A DNA stretch of 43,855 nt from assembly GCA_017483985.1 (NCBI GenBank), contig JAFUUB010000043.1, positions 1 to 43,855 of the forward strand, read 5' to 3'. The notes under the pieces were generated by a model, which saw nothing but the letters and a program-made list of their open reading frames with translations, searched no databases and was not told the origin of the DNA. Within the stretch, counting starts at the first letter, position 1. Each line of letters opens with the position of its first letter. The translations under genes and the position numbers were made by a program. Shown piece by piece: positions 25,660 to 33,355 of the stretch. The DNA comes from Bacteroidales bacterium (GTDB taxonomy: Bacteria; Bacteroidota; Bacteroidia; Bacteroidales; UBA932).

Positions 25660-26739
25660 ATGATGAATTTCAAGCTTTTATGCGCAGGGGCCTGTTCGAT
25701 GGTCCTTGCAATGGGGACGATATGCGCCCAAAACGACTCCGTCGTGAAGACGAAGAAAGACGCGGAACTCCTGATTCCCAGGATCCACCGCCAGCCGGTC
25801 CAGTCGCTGGATCCCAGCGACCAACAGGTCATGGATACGATCAGTACCCAGACACCGGGCGTGAAGATCCTCCTGTTGACGGACAATACCTGGAAGTACT
25901 ACCGGGATCCGGCCGAAGCCCTCAAGAGCGAGGCCTTCACCCGGAACTGGAGCACCAATACCATCAATCCCTACAATACGTCGCTCTCCGACCTGCCGGA
26001 TGACATTCGTATCTGGGTTGCCGACACCCTGAGTGAATACCATTGCCCGTACCAGACAAAGGTCTTCTCCGCTTTCGGCATCCGCCACCGCCGCCGCCAT
26101 CAGGGGGTTGACCTGCCGCTGAAGACCGGCGATCCGATCGGCGCTGCTTTTGCCGGCCGGGTCCGCGTGTCCAATTATACCCGCGGCTATGGCAATCTTG
26201 TCGTGGTCCGTCACGAGAATGGCCTGGAGACCTACTATGCCCATCTCTCCAAGCGGGAGGTGGAACCGGGAGACTGGGTGGAAGCCGGACAGCTGATCGG
26301 CCTGGGCGGCTCGACCGGCCGTTCCACCGGGCCCCATCTCCATTTCGAGACGCGCTACGAGGGCTATGCCTTCGATCCCCAGTGGCTGATCGATTTCGAG
26401 ACGGGCGTCCTGCGCCACCGTCTCTTTGTCCTGAAAAAACGGTACCTGGATGCCAACAGCAAGTACGTCCCGGAATCCGAGGAGGAAGAGTATGAGATCA
26501 ACGCGGGTGATGAGCGCGACCGCGCCGTGGCCGATTCCATCGAAGCGGTCCGTGCCGCTGAGCGGGAGAAGGCTGCCCGCGAGGCCGCTGCTGCGCAATA
26601 CTATAAGATCCGTTCCGGCGATACGCTCGGCAAGATCGCCCGTCGCTACGGCACGACGGTCAACGCCATCTGCCGCCTGAATCCGGGTCTGACTTCCCGC
26701 ACGACCCTCCGGATCGGCCGCAGCATCCGGGTGAAGTAG
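25660..26739 (+). CDS. Secreted M23 peptidase with C-terminal LysM domain
   Basis: A 359-residue exported protein with a signal peptide ending near ICAQ. The M23 domain (about residues 125-250) has the zinc ligands in RHQGVDLP and GPHLHFE, and the YYAHLS histidine. A charged linker rich in Glu, Arg and Ala (about 270-310) leads to one LysM domain (YYKIRSGDTLGKIARRYGTTV) that binds peptidoglycan. It should cut cross-links in the wall during growth or division. It starts 6 bases after the phosphohexomutase; an alternative ATG lies one codon later. A tandem repeat follows the stop, and the reading frame stays open for 50 codons past the TAG. Confidence 0.92.
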   Translation: MMNFKLLCAGACSMVLAMGTICAQNDSVVKTKKDAELLIPRIHRQPVQSLDPSDQQVMDTISTQTPGVKILLLTDNTWKYYRDPAEALKSEAFTRNWSTNTINPYNTSLSDLPDDIRIWVADTLSEYHCPYQTKVFSAFGIRHRRRHQGVDLPLKTGDPIGAAFAGRVRVSNYTRGYGNLVVVRHENGLETYYAHLSKREVEPGDWVEAGQLIGLGGSTGRSTGPHLHFETRYEGYAFDPQWLIDFETGVLRHRLFVLKKRYLDANSKYVPESEEEEYEINAGDERDRAVADSIEAVRAAEREKAAREAAAAQYYKIRSGDTLGKIARRYGTTVNAICRLNPGLTSRTTLRIGRSIRVK

Positions 26740-26766
26740 ACGTCGGGGGTGTCACGCCCTTCCTTC

Positions 26767-26881
26767 GGGCGTGCTCCATCCAAGTCGGGTGTGCTCGGTC
26801 TTTTTGGGTGTGTTCGGTCCTGTTGGGCATGTTCAGTTCTGTTGGACGTACTCGGTTCTGTTGGGCGTGTTGCGTATTTGG
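26767..26881 (+). repeat. Degenerate 19-bp tandem repeat, about six units
   Basis: Head-to-tail units begin at 26787, 26806, 26825, 26844 and 26863, each exactly 19 bases, with a diverged 20-base unit at 26767-26786. The consensus of the clearest units is GGGYRTRYTCRGTYCTGTT. Units 2-4 (26806-26862) differ from each other only by transitions. The first GGGCGTG can pair with CACGCCC at 26753-26759. The repeat lies in the gap between a plus-strand peptidase gene and a terminator, with no gene of its own visible. Confidence 0.85.
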
Positions 26882-26900
26882 CTGATATTTAATAAGATAT

Positions 26901-26942
26901 GCAAAAGGCCTGCACCGATTTCGTTGCAGGCCTTTTGCGTTA
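26901..26942 (+). terminator. Hairpin terminator after the M23/LysM gene, possibly bidirectional
   Basis: GCAAAAGGCCTGCA (26901-26914) pairs perfectly with 26925-26938 around a 10-base loop. The A and T tracts lie within the arms, so the structure looks the same from both strands and could also serve the converging HU-like gene. Confidence 0.65.
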
Positions 26943-26958
26943 TTGCTTAACTATTAAT

Positions 26959-26994
26959 AAGTTGCGCAGCACGGTCAATCGTGCTTTGCAACTT
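26959..26994 (-). terminator. Candidate terminator of the HU-CCDC81 gene
   Basis: An imperfect stem of about 15 bp (26959-26973 with 26980-26994, six-base loop) lies directly after the minus-strand stop. It is followed on the minus strand by an AT-rich stretch but no long T run. Confidence 0.4.
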
Positions 26995-26996
26995 GA

Positions 26997-27971
26997 TTAC
27001 CCAGGGTAATGCAGGATCTCGAGCTCTTCGGGGGAGTAAAGCAGGCTGTCGATGAAGTCCGGGGCGACATGGGCCAGGATGACAAAGACGACCAGGGCCA
27101 GGACGAGCAGTCCGATCAGCCCGAGTGCGATCCATAGCGCGGTCTTCCAGGGTGCACGTTCCTTCGGTGCCTCCGTCTCGGCCGCCGGAGGTTCTTTGGC
27201 CTTCTCGACAGCCGGTTTCTCTATCACCGGTGTGGCTGCGGCTTTCTCGACGACGGGCTCTTCTGCCACGGGCTCAGGGATAACTTCGGCAACAGGTTCA
27301 GCGATAACCTCAGCCGCAGGTTCTGCGATGGGCTCGATGGGGGCTTCGGCGACGGGCTCCGGCTTGCTTTCAGGCTCGGTTGCCTCAATGGCTGCCGGTT
27401 CTTCTTCCAGGACCGGCTCCGTAACGGCGACCTCTGCCACCGGCTCTTCCTCCAGGACGGGCTCCACGGTGGGGGCGGGGGAGGCTTTCTCGGAAAGGAT
27501 GGCCCGGAGCTGCTCCACGACGGAGGAAACTTCCTCCGGGGTCTCTTGGTGGGTCTTCAGGGAAATCGGTTCCAGTCCGAAACCGGCGGGATAGATATCC
27601 AGATCCTCATCGGCAACGAAAAAGAAGTGATTCTCGCGCGTCGCGCGCAGTTTTCCGAGACCCGGGAAAACGATGGACTTTTTCTGTTTGAGGACATCGC
27701 GCATCTCCAGCAGGAAATCCGTCACGATCCGCCGGGCGCGGTCCTTCTCGATCCCGTTGCTGTCCGCATAGAAATCGACCAGCGACGAATCCGTCTCATC
27801 GACCCGTTGCCGGAAGAACAGGCGGCGGTAGGGGGGAAGGATGGTGTAACCCCTGTCGGCAAAAGAAGAAGGGACCATTTCGGCAACGAAGGTCCCGACC
27901 CCCGGGAGGGCCACTTCATCTTTGTCGAGGATCAACTCCTTGACCATCTTGGACAGAAGATCGATATCCAT
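26997..27971 (-). CDS. HU-CCDC81-type membrane protein with Glu/Pro/Val repeats
   Basis: A 324-residue protein. The N-terminal part holds two HU-like modules of the bacterial HU-CCDC81 kind (MVKELILDKDEVALPGVGTF; then KKSIVFPGLGKLRATRENHF), about residues 1-150. A linker rich in Glu, Pro, Val and Ala with repeated EPVAE/EPVLEEEP units fills about 170-275. One membrane helix (about 283-305) and a short tail end it. In Bacteroidetes such HU-CCDC81 domains usually come with a C-terminal SPOR domain that binds septal peptidoglycan; no SPOR domain is visible here. The ATG at 27971 is preferred to a TTG at 27998, which overlaps the -7 box. Confidence 0.78.
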   Translation of the reverse strand: MDIDLLSKMVKELILDKDEVALPGVGTFVAEMVPSSFADRGYTILPPYRRLFFRQRVDETDSSLVDFYADSNGIEKDRARRIVTDFLLEMRDVLKQKKSIVFPGLGKLRATRENHFFFVADEDLDIYPAGFGLEPISLKTHQETPEEVSSVVEQLRAILSEKASPAPTVEPVLEEEPVAEVAVTEPVLEEEPAAIEATEPESKPEPVAEAPIEPIAEPAAEVIAEPVAEVIPEPVAEEPVVEKAAATPVIEKPAVEKAKEPPAAETEAPKERAPWKTALWIALGLIGLLVLALVVFVILAHVAPDFIDSLLYSPEELEILHYPG

Positions 27972-27995
27972 AAGACCTGCTTTGGTTACAACAAA

Positions 27996-28003
27996 CAAAG
28001 GTA
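27996..28003 (-). promoter_or_regulatory. -7 box of the HU-CCDC81 gene
   Basis: The minus strand reads TACCTTTG, 24 bases before the ATG at 27971; the TTG alternative start overlaps it. The -33 region is only T-rich. It is back to back with the tRNA-Asn promoter. Confidence 0.5.
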
Positions 28004-28023
28004 GGAAAAAAAACAGAAAAATA

Positions 28024-28054
28024 TTTGGAGATACAGAAAAATGTAGTACCTTTG
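28024..28054 (+). promoter_or_regulatory. Promoter of tRNA-Asn
   Basis: TTTG (28024-28027), 19 bases, then TACCTTTG (28047-28054): a consensus promoter 48 bases before the mature tRNA 5' end, implying a processed leader. Confidence 0.75.
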
Positions 28055-28102
28055 CAATCCCGAAAAGGAAATCGGGACTGGTTAAAGAGCCAGCGCTAAA
28101 AT

Positions 28103-28176
28103 TCCTCCTTAGCTCAGTTGGTTAGAGCACCTGACTGTTAATCAGGGGGTCGTAGGTTCAAGTCCTACAGGGGGAG
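28103..28176 (+). tRNA. tRNA-Asn (anticodon GTT)
   Basis: A 74-base cloverleaf: acceptor TCCTCCT/AGGGGGA with one U-G pair, D arm GCTC/GAGC, anticodon stem CCTGA/TCAGG with loop CTGTTAA (anticodon GTT), T arm GTAGG/CCTAC with loop TTCAAGT, discriminator G. CCA is not encoded. A single-gene unit between its own promoter and terminator. Confidence 0.95.
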
Positions 28177-28188
28177 CTCCTCAGAATC

Positions 28189-28222
28189 AAGCACTTGCAG
28201 TAATGCAGGTGCTTTTCTTTTT
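28189..28222 (+). terminator. Terminator of tRNA-Asn
   Basis: An 11-bp stem with one wobble pair (28189-28199 with 28204-28214), a GTAA loop and the run TTCTTTTTAT. Confidence 0.8.
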
Positions 28223-28253
28223 ATCCGTGGGGGCTCGACAGGGGACGGCCTGT

Positions 28254-28284
28254 TTTGGAGTCCGGAAAATGTTTGCTATTTTTA
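28254..28284 (+). promoter_or_regulatory. Promoter of the small membrane protein gene
   Basis: TTTG (28254-28257), 19 bases, then TATTTTTA (28277-28284), seven of eight matches to the -7 consensus with TA in place. The ATG follows 22 bases later. Confidence 0.55.
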
Positions 28285-28306
28285 CCCCGGACTAAACGGA
28301 CATCTT

Positions 28307-28636
28307 ATGGAACAAAAGGGAATGACGCGGAAACAATTTCTCATCCAGTCGGTTTCCAGCTATTTCAACATCCTGCTGGGAGCATTCTGGCTGATCCTGG
28401 GAATCCGGGAGCACAAGCCGTTTGAATGGATACTGGGCCTTGTGTTTCTCGTTCTTTCCTTGAGCCTCCTGGTCGTGCTTTTCGTCCAATGGCGTCGTCA
28501 TCCCCTTGTGGATGAAGCGTTGGACAAGCGGCTTACCCTCGATTTCAAGGAGAGCATGAAGGGGATGGGCATTGTCTTCGGCATCATCACCTTCGGATTC
28601 CTGTTGGCATTCGGCCTGGTTGCGCTTTTGACATAA
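28307..28636 (+). CDS. Small membrane protein of unknown function, three predicted helices
   Basis: A 109-residue protein I do not recognise. It has hydrophobic segments at about residues 18-33, 41-60 and 88-108, separated by short charged stretches (GIREHKPFE; QWRRHPLVDEALDKRLTLDFKESMKG). The conserved-looking amphipathic middle would face the cytoplasm or periplasm between helices 2 and 3. It has its own promoter and normal codon use for the window. The next small gene begins 38 bases after its stop. No function can be inferred. Confidence 0.65.
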   Translation: MEQKGMTRKQFLIQSVSSYFNILLGAFWLILGIREHKPFEWILGLVFLVLSLSLLVVLFVQWRRHPLVDEALDKRLTLDFKESMKGMGIVFGIITFGFLLAFGLVALLT

Positions 28637-28674
28637 ATGGATGGGGCTTCCGTCCCAAGCTTTAGTGATTGACC

Positions 28675-28893
28675 ATGAGATCGATTATGATGAGGTTCCT
28701 TGCGATACTTTCCCAACGGTTGACCAAGGCGCTCCCTTTGCTGCTGGGAGACCTGCTGCTGACGGGCTGCGGTTACCGGGCGCCGCTGTACAAGTCTTAC
28801 ATCCCGGTCGTGAAAGACTCGACCCTGTACCCGCGGGTCCGCGCCGGGTACAAGCAACTGGCCGCCCTGGCCGCGAAGGCCTCTTTTTCTTGA
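28675..28893 (+). CDS. Possible small lipoprotein with an LptM-like motif
   Basis: A 72-residue frame from the ATG at 28675. A basic N-terminus and a hydrophobic stretch (LPLLLGDLLLTGC) end in a lipobox, with Cys directly followed by GYRAPLYKSY. The run TGCG-x-x-x-PLY resembles LptM (YifL) of proteobacteria, a short lipoprotein that assists the LPS transport protein LptD. The match is short and the rest (about 40 residues, basic) does not help. The hydrophobic stretch contains one Asp, which weakens the signal. No promoter of its own is clear. Its stop abuts the stop of the converging ABC permease gene. It could be a chance frame. Confidence 0.4.
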   Translation: MRSIMMRFLAILSQRLTKALPLLLGDLLLTGCGYRAPLYKSYIPVVKDSTLYPRVRAGYKQLAALAAKASFS

Positions 28894-30003
28894 TCAGGTC
28901 TGCTTCCGGTAGGTGACGGCGGCCAGGAAGCAGAAGATGACCGACAGGACAGCAAGTCCGAGGTATTCGGGCCACAATTCCGTCAGGAGTGTTCCTTTCA
29001 GGTAGACGGACCGCAGGATCGTGACGAAATACCGTGTGGGGAAAGCCAGCGTCACGCTTCTTGCCCATTCGGGCATGGACCCCAGCGGGGTCAGCAGGCC
29101 GCTCATCAGCATGAAAAGCATGACGAAGAAATAGAGGACGAAAATGCTCTGTTGCATGGTATCTGAACCATTCGCAACGGCGACCGCGAAGCCGCTCATG
29201 GCAAACGTGCACAGGATGGCTGCAAGGTAGATGGCGATGACGCTTCCTTTGGGCCATAGCCCGTACACCAGACCGGCGGTCAGGATGCCTTCGCTCAGGA
29301 CGATCAGTCCGAGAATCCAATACGGAAGAAGTTTGCTGACCGTAAATTCGAAACGGGAAACCGGCGTGACGTTGATCTGCTCGATGGTACCTTTCTCCTT
29401 TTCGATGACAAGGTTGAGCGCCGGGATGAGACAGCATACCAGCAGTACCAGGATGATCATGAACGCCGGGATCATGTAGAACCGGTAGTCAAGCGTTTCG
29501 TTGAAAAAATACCGGACATCGACCGTGTCTGCCCCGGAGGATGTGACGGCACCTTTTTCTCCGGATAATCCGGCAAGTGCCTGCATGATGGTCATGACGA
29601 CATATTGCGATCCCACGGATCCCTTGGTGGCGTTGACGGCATTGGCATCGACCTTGATGCGCGGGCTGTCGGCCGCAGCCATCTTCCTGTCGAATCCTTC
29701 CGGGATGGTCACGATGACGTCGATGCGGCACTGTTCGAGCGCCTCAAACGCCCGCCGGCTGTCAGACGTGACCATCCGAACCTTGAAATAATCGGAAGCT
29801 TCTAGGTGCGACAGGATGCGTCGGGACACCTGGGAACCGTCCCGGTCGACAAAGGCGAGCCTGATCCCGCTGACGGACATGTTCGCCACGAGAGGGACGA
29901 TCAGCATGACCACGATCGGGAACAGGAAAATGATGCGGGGCAGGAACTTGTTCCGGCGGAACTGTATGAACTCCTTACGGAGCAAGTATTTCAGACATCC
30001 CAT
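28894..30003 (-). CDS. ABC-2 type permease, YbhR/YbhS-like (second permease)
   Basis: A 369-residue inner-membrane protein: a first helix after residue 20, a large periplasmic domain (about 45-175), then five helices in the C-terminal half. The IEKEKGTIEQINVTPVSRFEF loop and the PTRYFVTILRSVYLKG segment are typical of ABC-2 permeases such as YbhR, YbhS and YhhJ. It is the last gene of the efflux operon, 5 bases after the first permease, and probably pairs with it to form the export channel. It converges on the small lipoprotein frame with no space between stops. Confidence 0.88.
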   Translation of the reverse strand: MGCLKYLLRKEFIQFRRNKFLPRIIFLFPIVVMLIVPLVANMSVSGIRLAFVDRDGSQVSRRILSHLEASDYFKVRMVTSDSRRAFEALEQCRIDVIVTIPEGFDRKMAAADSPRIKVDANAVNATKGSVGSQYVVMTIMQALAGLSGEKGAVTSSGADTVDVRYFFNETLDYRFYMIPAFMIILVLLVCCLIPALNLVIEKEKGTIEQINVTPVSRFEFTVSKLLPYWILGLIVLSEGILTAGLVYGLWPKGSVIAIYLAAILCTFAMSGFAVAVANGSDTMQQSIFVLYFFVMLFMLMSGLLTPLGSMPEWARSVTLAFPTRYFVTILRSVYLKGTLLTELWPEYLGLAVLSVIFCFLAAVTYRKQT

Positions 30004-30008
30004 GGCGG

Positions 30009-31070
30009 TTATTCGAGTCTATCGTTGAACTTCCGGGTCGAGGCGGTGATCAGCAGTACCGTCTCAGAGAGGAGGATCCCGGTCTCCAGCAGGACGCCTT
30101 TGAGGGCAATCCCTTCGATCATCAGTTTGCGCATGGCATCGATGTACCATCGCGCGGGTACCACGTACCCGATCCAGCGGAGCGCCCATGGAATATTTTC
30201 CAGCGGGAACAGGAGCCCGGAAAAAAACAGTACCGGCATCAGCAGCATCATTGCGCTGATAAGCAGGGCCATGATCTGGCTTTTGGCGATATTGGATATC
30301 AGCATGCCCAGTGACAGGGCCAGCACGAGATACAGGACCGAAACGCCGATGATGCCCAGGTAGCCCCCGGACATCGGAACGCCCAGGACATACCGCGCCA
30401 GCACCAGGATGATGGCAAGGTCGATCCCCCCGAGGAGCAGGTAGGGCACCATCTTGGAGATGATGATATAGACGGGCCTTACCGGAGAGACGAGCAGTAC
30501 CTCCATCGTCCCGGTCTCCTTTTCCTTGACGATGCTGACGGAGGTCATCATGGCGCAGATCAGCAGGAAGATCATGCCCATGATGCCGGGAATGAAATTG
30601 AATGAACTCTTCATCTGCGGATTAAAAATCTGGTGCATCTCAACCAGGGACGGCTGGGCGGCGGATCCTGACAGGATTTGCTGCAGATAGGCCTGGGTGA
30701 TCGTCGCCGTATTGACATCGGCTCCGTCCAGAAGGATCTGGAGGCGGCCCGAAGTGACATAGTCTGCGGCATAGCATACCACGGCCGAGGCCGCTCCGGT
30801 GCGCAGCACCTTGTCGATATCGCGCTCATCCACATACCCTGTCAGGGTTACGAGATCGCTGGCTTCGAGATGCCTGACGCTCTCGTCCACGGCGGCACTC
30901 CGCCGGGGGGCGCAGACCGCGACATCGATCTGCCGCACGTCGGTACTGACGGTGAAACCGAAGAGCAGGATCAGCGTGACGGGAATCACCAGTACGACCA
31001 GCATGGTACGCGGGTCGCGCAGGATGTGGAGCATCTCCTTTTTTACGAAAGTTGAGAGTCTTATCTGCAT
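30009..31070 (-). CDS. ABC-2 type permease, YbhS/YbhR-like (first permease)
   Basis: A 353-residue membrane protein with the same plan as its downstream neighbour: one N-terminal helix (VVLVIPVTLILLFGFTVS), a periplasmic domain to about residue 165, then five helices. VKEKETGTMEVLLVSPVRPVYI is the conserved cytoplasmic loop that contacts the ATPase, and VPARWYIDAMRKLMIEG matches the last-domain motif. Two different permease genes point to a heterodimeric channel, as in the YbhS-YbhR pair. Its start overlaps the ATPase stop by ten bases. Confidence 0.88.
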   Translation of the reverse strand: MQIRLSTFVKKEMLHILRDPRTMLVVLVIPVTLILLFGFTVSTDVRQIDVAVCAPRRSAAVDESVRHLEASDLVTLTGYVDERDIDKVLRTGAASAVVCYAADYVTSGRLQILLDGADVNTATITQAYLQQILSGSAAQPSLVEMHQIFNPQMKSSFNFIPGIMGMIFLLICAMMTSVSIVKEKETGTMEVLLVSPVRPVYIIISKMVPYLLLGGIDLAIILVLARYVLGVPMSGGYLGIIGVSVLYLVLALSLGMLISNIAKSQIMALLISAMMLLMPVLFFSGLLFPLENIPWALRWIGYVVPARWYIDAMRKLMIEGIALKGVLLETGILLSETVLLITASTRKFNDRLE

Positions 31071-31780
31071 AGCTTGACAAAAACCTCGTTGACGGTGTTG
31101 ACCGAAAACTGCCGTTTGAGCGCTGCGGGCGTGTCGAGCGCACGGATCTGTCCGTCGACCATGATGGACACCCGGTCGCAGTATTCCGCTTCGTCCATGT
31201 AGTGCGTGGTGACGAAGAGGGTGGTGCCCTGTGCGGCCGCCTTCCGGATCATTTCCCAGAACTGCCTGCGCGTAACGGGATCCACGCCACCGGTCGGCTC
31301 ATCCAGGAAGACAATTTCCGGCGCATGCATGTTGGCCACGATGAAGGCCAGTTTCTGTCTCCATCCGAGCGGAAGCCGCTCGACGAGGTCATCGCGGTGT
31401 TCCGTGAACCGGACTTCTTCCAGCAGGGAAGCCGCCCGCTTTTCGATCCGGGCATCCGTCATCCCGTAGATGCCGCCGAAAAGTTGCATGTTCTCGAAGA
31501 CGGTGAGGTCCTCGTAGAGGGAAAATCGCTGGCTCATATAGCCGATATGCCGCTTGATCTGTTCTCCTTGCGTCGCGATGTCATACCCTGCCACCGTCCC
31601 CGAACCGGCCGAGGGCTTGCTCAGGCCGCACAACATCCTCATGGCGGTCGTCTTTCCGGCGCCATTGGCGCCCAGGAATCCGAAGATTTCGCCGCGCGAC
31701 ACGCTGAAACTGATCGCGTTAACGGCCGTGAAGGAGCCGAAGCGTTTGGTGAGATTGTGGACTTCGATCGTCTTATCCAT
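31061..31780 (-). CDS. ABC transporter ATPase, matching the C-terminal half of YbhF
   Basis: A 239-residue nucleotide-binding domain. Walker A is GANGAGKT (residues 37-44), Walker B is IVFLDEP followed by TGGVDPVTRRQFW, and the switch His lies in LFVTTHYMDEAEYCDR. The signature is LPLGWRQK instead of LSGGxxQ; from what I know of YbhF-like exporters this degenerate form occurs in the second ATPase half, so it is not damage. It overlaps the upstream ATPase by eight bases and the permease by ten. Confidence 0.9.
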   Translation of the reverse strand: MDKTIEVHNLTKRFGSFTAVNAISFSVSRGEIFGFLGANGAGKTTAMRMLCGLSKPSAGSGTVAGYDIATQGEQIKRHIGYMSQRFSLYEDLTVFENMQLFGGIYGMTDARIEKRAASLLEEVRFTEHRDDLVERLPLGWRQKLAFIVANMHAPEIVFLDEPTGGVDPVTRRQFWEMIRKAAAQGTTLFVTTHYMDEAEYCDRVSIMVDGQIRALDTPAALKRQFSVNTVNEVFVKLCR

Positions 31781-32471
31781 TTTGTTGCAGTAAGTCGATG
31801 AAATATTCCTCCAGGTGGTCCGGGGGCGGGAGGATTTCCAGCACCCGGCCTTCGTTCATGAGCGCGATGCGGTCGCAGCGCGCCGCTTCGTCCATGTAGG
31901 GCGTGCTGACCAGGATGCTGATCCCCTGGTCCTTCAGAGAGGCAAGCATCTCCCAGAATTCCGCCCGGCTTACGACGTCGACTCCGGTTGTCGGTTCATC
32001 CAGCATCAGGACCGAAGGTTTGTGGATGAGCGCACAACACAGGGCAAGTTTTTGTTTCATGCCGCCCGAGAGCTTGCCGGCCCGGCGTTTCGCAAAAGGT
32101 TCGATCTGGCGGTAGATGGGAGCTACCAGATCATAGTTCTGGTCGAGCGTAACACCGAAGATATTGGCGAAAAAGTCGAGATTCTCCTTTACGCTCAAGT
32201 CCGGATAGAGGGAAAAACGGCCCGGCATATATCCGATGCGCGTCCGCAGTTCCCGGTAATCATGTACGACATCGCATCCGTCTACGCTGGCCGTACCGGC
32301 ATCCGGCAGCAGCAGGGAAGCCAGGATGCGGAACAGCGTCGTCTTGCCCGCTCCGTCGGGACCGATCAGGCCGAAAAGTTCCCGGCGCCGCACCGATAGG
32401 GAGACCCCGCCGAGTGCCGTAACGGAGCCGAAACGTTTGATGATCCCCTGGGCGTGGATGGCTTCGTTCAT
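31773..32471 (-). CDS. ABC transporter ATPase, matching the N-terminal half of YbhF
   Basis: A 232-residue nucleotide-binding domain. Walker A is GPDGAGKT (37-44), the signature is the full LSGGMKQK, and Walker B is VLMLDEPTTGVDVVSR; the H-loop position reads ILVSTPYMDEAARCDR, with Pro where the switch His is expected. The start is the ATG at 32471, which overlaps the membrane-fusion gene stop (ATGA); the longer in-frame version reads through that gene in the wrong frame. Together with the next gene it corresponds to the two halves of the fused E. coli ATPase YbhF. Confidence 0.9.
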   Translation of the reverse strand: MNEAIHAQGIIKRFGSVTALGGVSLSVRRRELFGLIGPDGAGKTTLFRILASLLLPDAGTASVDGCDVVHDYRELRTRIGYMPGRFSLYPDLSVKENLDFFANIFGVTLDQNYDLVAPIYRQIEPFAKRRAGKLSGGMKQKLALCCALIHKPSVLMLDEPTTGVDVVSRAEFWEMLASLKDQGISILVSTPYMDEAARCDRIALMNEGRVLEILPPPDHLEEYFIDLLQQNG

Positions 32472-33355
32472 AGCGTGACTTCTCCGTAAACGCCGATCTT
32501 CAGCCGGCCGTCGTTGACGACGGCGATCTTCGCGGCATAGACCAGGTTGGCCCTGGAGTTGCTTGTCTGGATGTTCTTTGGGGTGAATTCGCTTTCCGAA
32601 GCGATCCAGGTAATGACGCCCGGATACGCATACCGCTGTCCGCCGCCGAAGTCTGCCCATACGTTGACCTGTTGCCCGACGGAAATGCGCGGCAGTTGGT
32701 CCGATGTGAAATAGGCACGGAGATACATCTGCTGCGTGTCTCCGATCTTGAGCAAGGGTTTGCCGGGCGTTACCAGTTCTCCGGGCCGGACATATTGCGC
32801 GAGCACCACTCCGCCGGTGGGGGAGAAGGGACGGCAGCACGCGATGCTGTGGTCGATCTGGTCGATCTGTGCGGCGATGACGGCCGCATTTTCTTCCACG
32901 GAGGAGGCATTCTTGCTGAGACTTGAAAGGGTCGCTTCATACTGGCGCTGCAGAACGGACAGTTGTGCGCTGGCGTCATCCAACTGTTTCCGGGGGACGG
33001 CTTCGTCTGCGACGAGGGCCTCAAGGCGGGTGACTTCGCGTTGCTGTCTGGTAATCTGTTCTTTCTGGGAGGAGAGTTGTTTCTGGATGTCGGGTTTTCC
33101 TGCCAGAAGGGCTCGTTGCTGCTGCTGGAGCGTCTGGCGCTGGAGCACCAGCGTCGTGCTGTCGATGCGGCAGACCGGATCTCCTGCCGAAAGGAAACCG
33201 CCCTCCTCGACGTCGAACGAGAGAACCCGGCCCTGGACTTCGGCAGACAGGGTAACGGTCTGGGCTTCAAAAGTTCCGGTTGCATCATAACCGGGATCCT
33301 GCCGACAGGACGTCATCAGCAAGACGGCTGCAAGCAAGGTAAGATACTTTTCCAT
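32468..33355 (-). CDS. Membrane-fusion lipoprotein of an efflux system (HlyD/YbhG type)
   Basis: A 295-residue periplasmic adaptor. The signal ends in a lipobox (LLMTSC, Cys17). A first biotinyl-lipoyl half (VQGRVLSFDVEEGGFLSAGDPV), a coiled-coil hairpin (about residues 70-160, rich in Gln, Leu and Ala), the second lipoyl half (SPTGGVVLAQYVRPGELVTPGKPLLKIGD) and a beta-barrel domain follow. Adaptors of this kind link the inner-membrane ABC exporter to a TolC-type channel. The order TolC-like gene, adaptor, ATPase, permeases is complete here. It overlaps the channel gene by one base. Confidence 0.9.
   Translation of the reverse strand: MEKYLTLLAAVLLMTSCRQDPGYDATGTFEAQTVTLSAEVQGRVLSFDVEEGGFLSAGDPVCRIDSTTLVLQRQTLQQQQRALLAGKPDIQKQLSSQKEQITRQQREVTRLEALVADEAVPRKQLDDASAQLSVLQRQYEATLSSLSKNASSVEENAAVIAAQIDQIDHSIACCRPFSPTGGVVLAQYVRPGELVTPGKPLLKIGDTQQMYLRAYFTSDQLPRISVGQQVNVWADFGGGQRYAYPGVITWIASESEFTPKNIQTSNSRANLVYAAKIAVVNDGRLKIGVYGEVTL

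Noticed and set aside
26767..26881. CRISPR array
   Set aside because: The units are contiguous 19-mers without spacers, and no cas gene is in the window.
31061..31780. Inactivated ABC ATPase because the signature reads LPLG
   Set aside because: Walker A, Walker B and the H-loop are intact, and this signature is known to me from the second half of YbhF-like ATPases.
32472..32840. N-terminal extension of the first ABC ATPase
   Set aside because: This part is the membrane-fusion gene read in another frame; the ATPase begins naturally at 32471 with the ATGA overlap.
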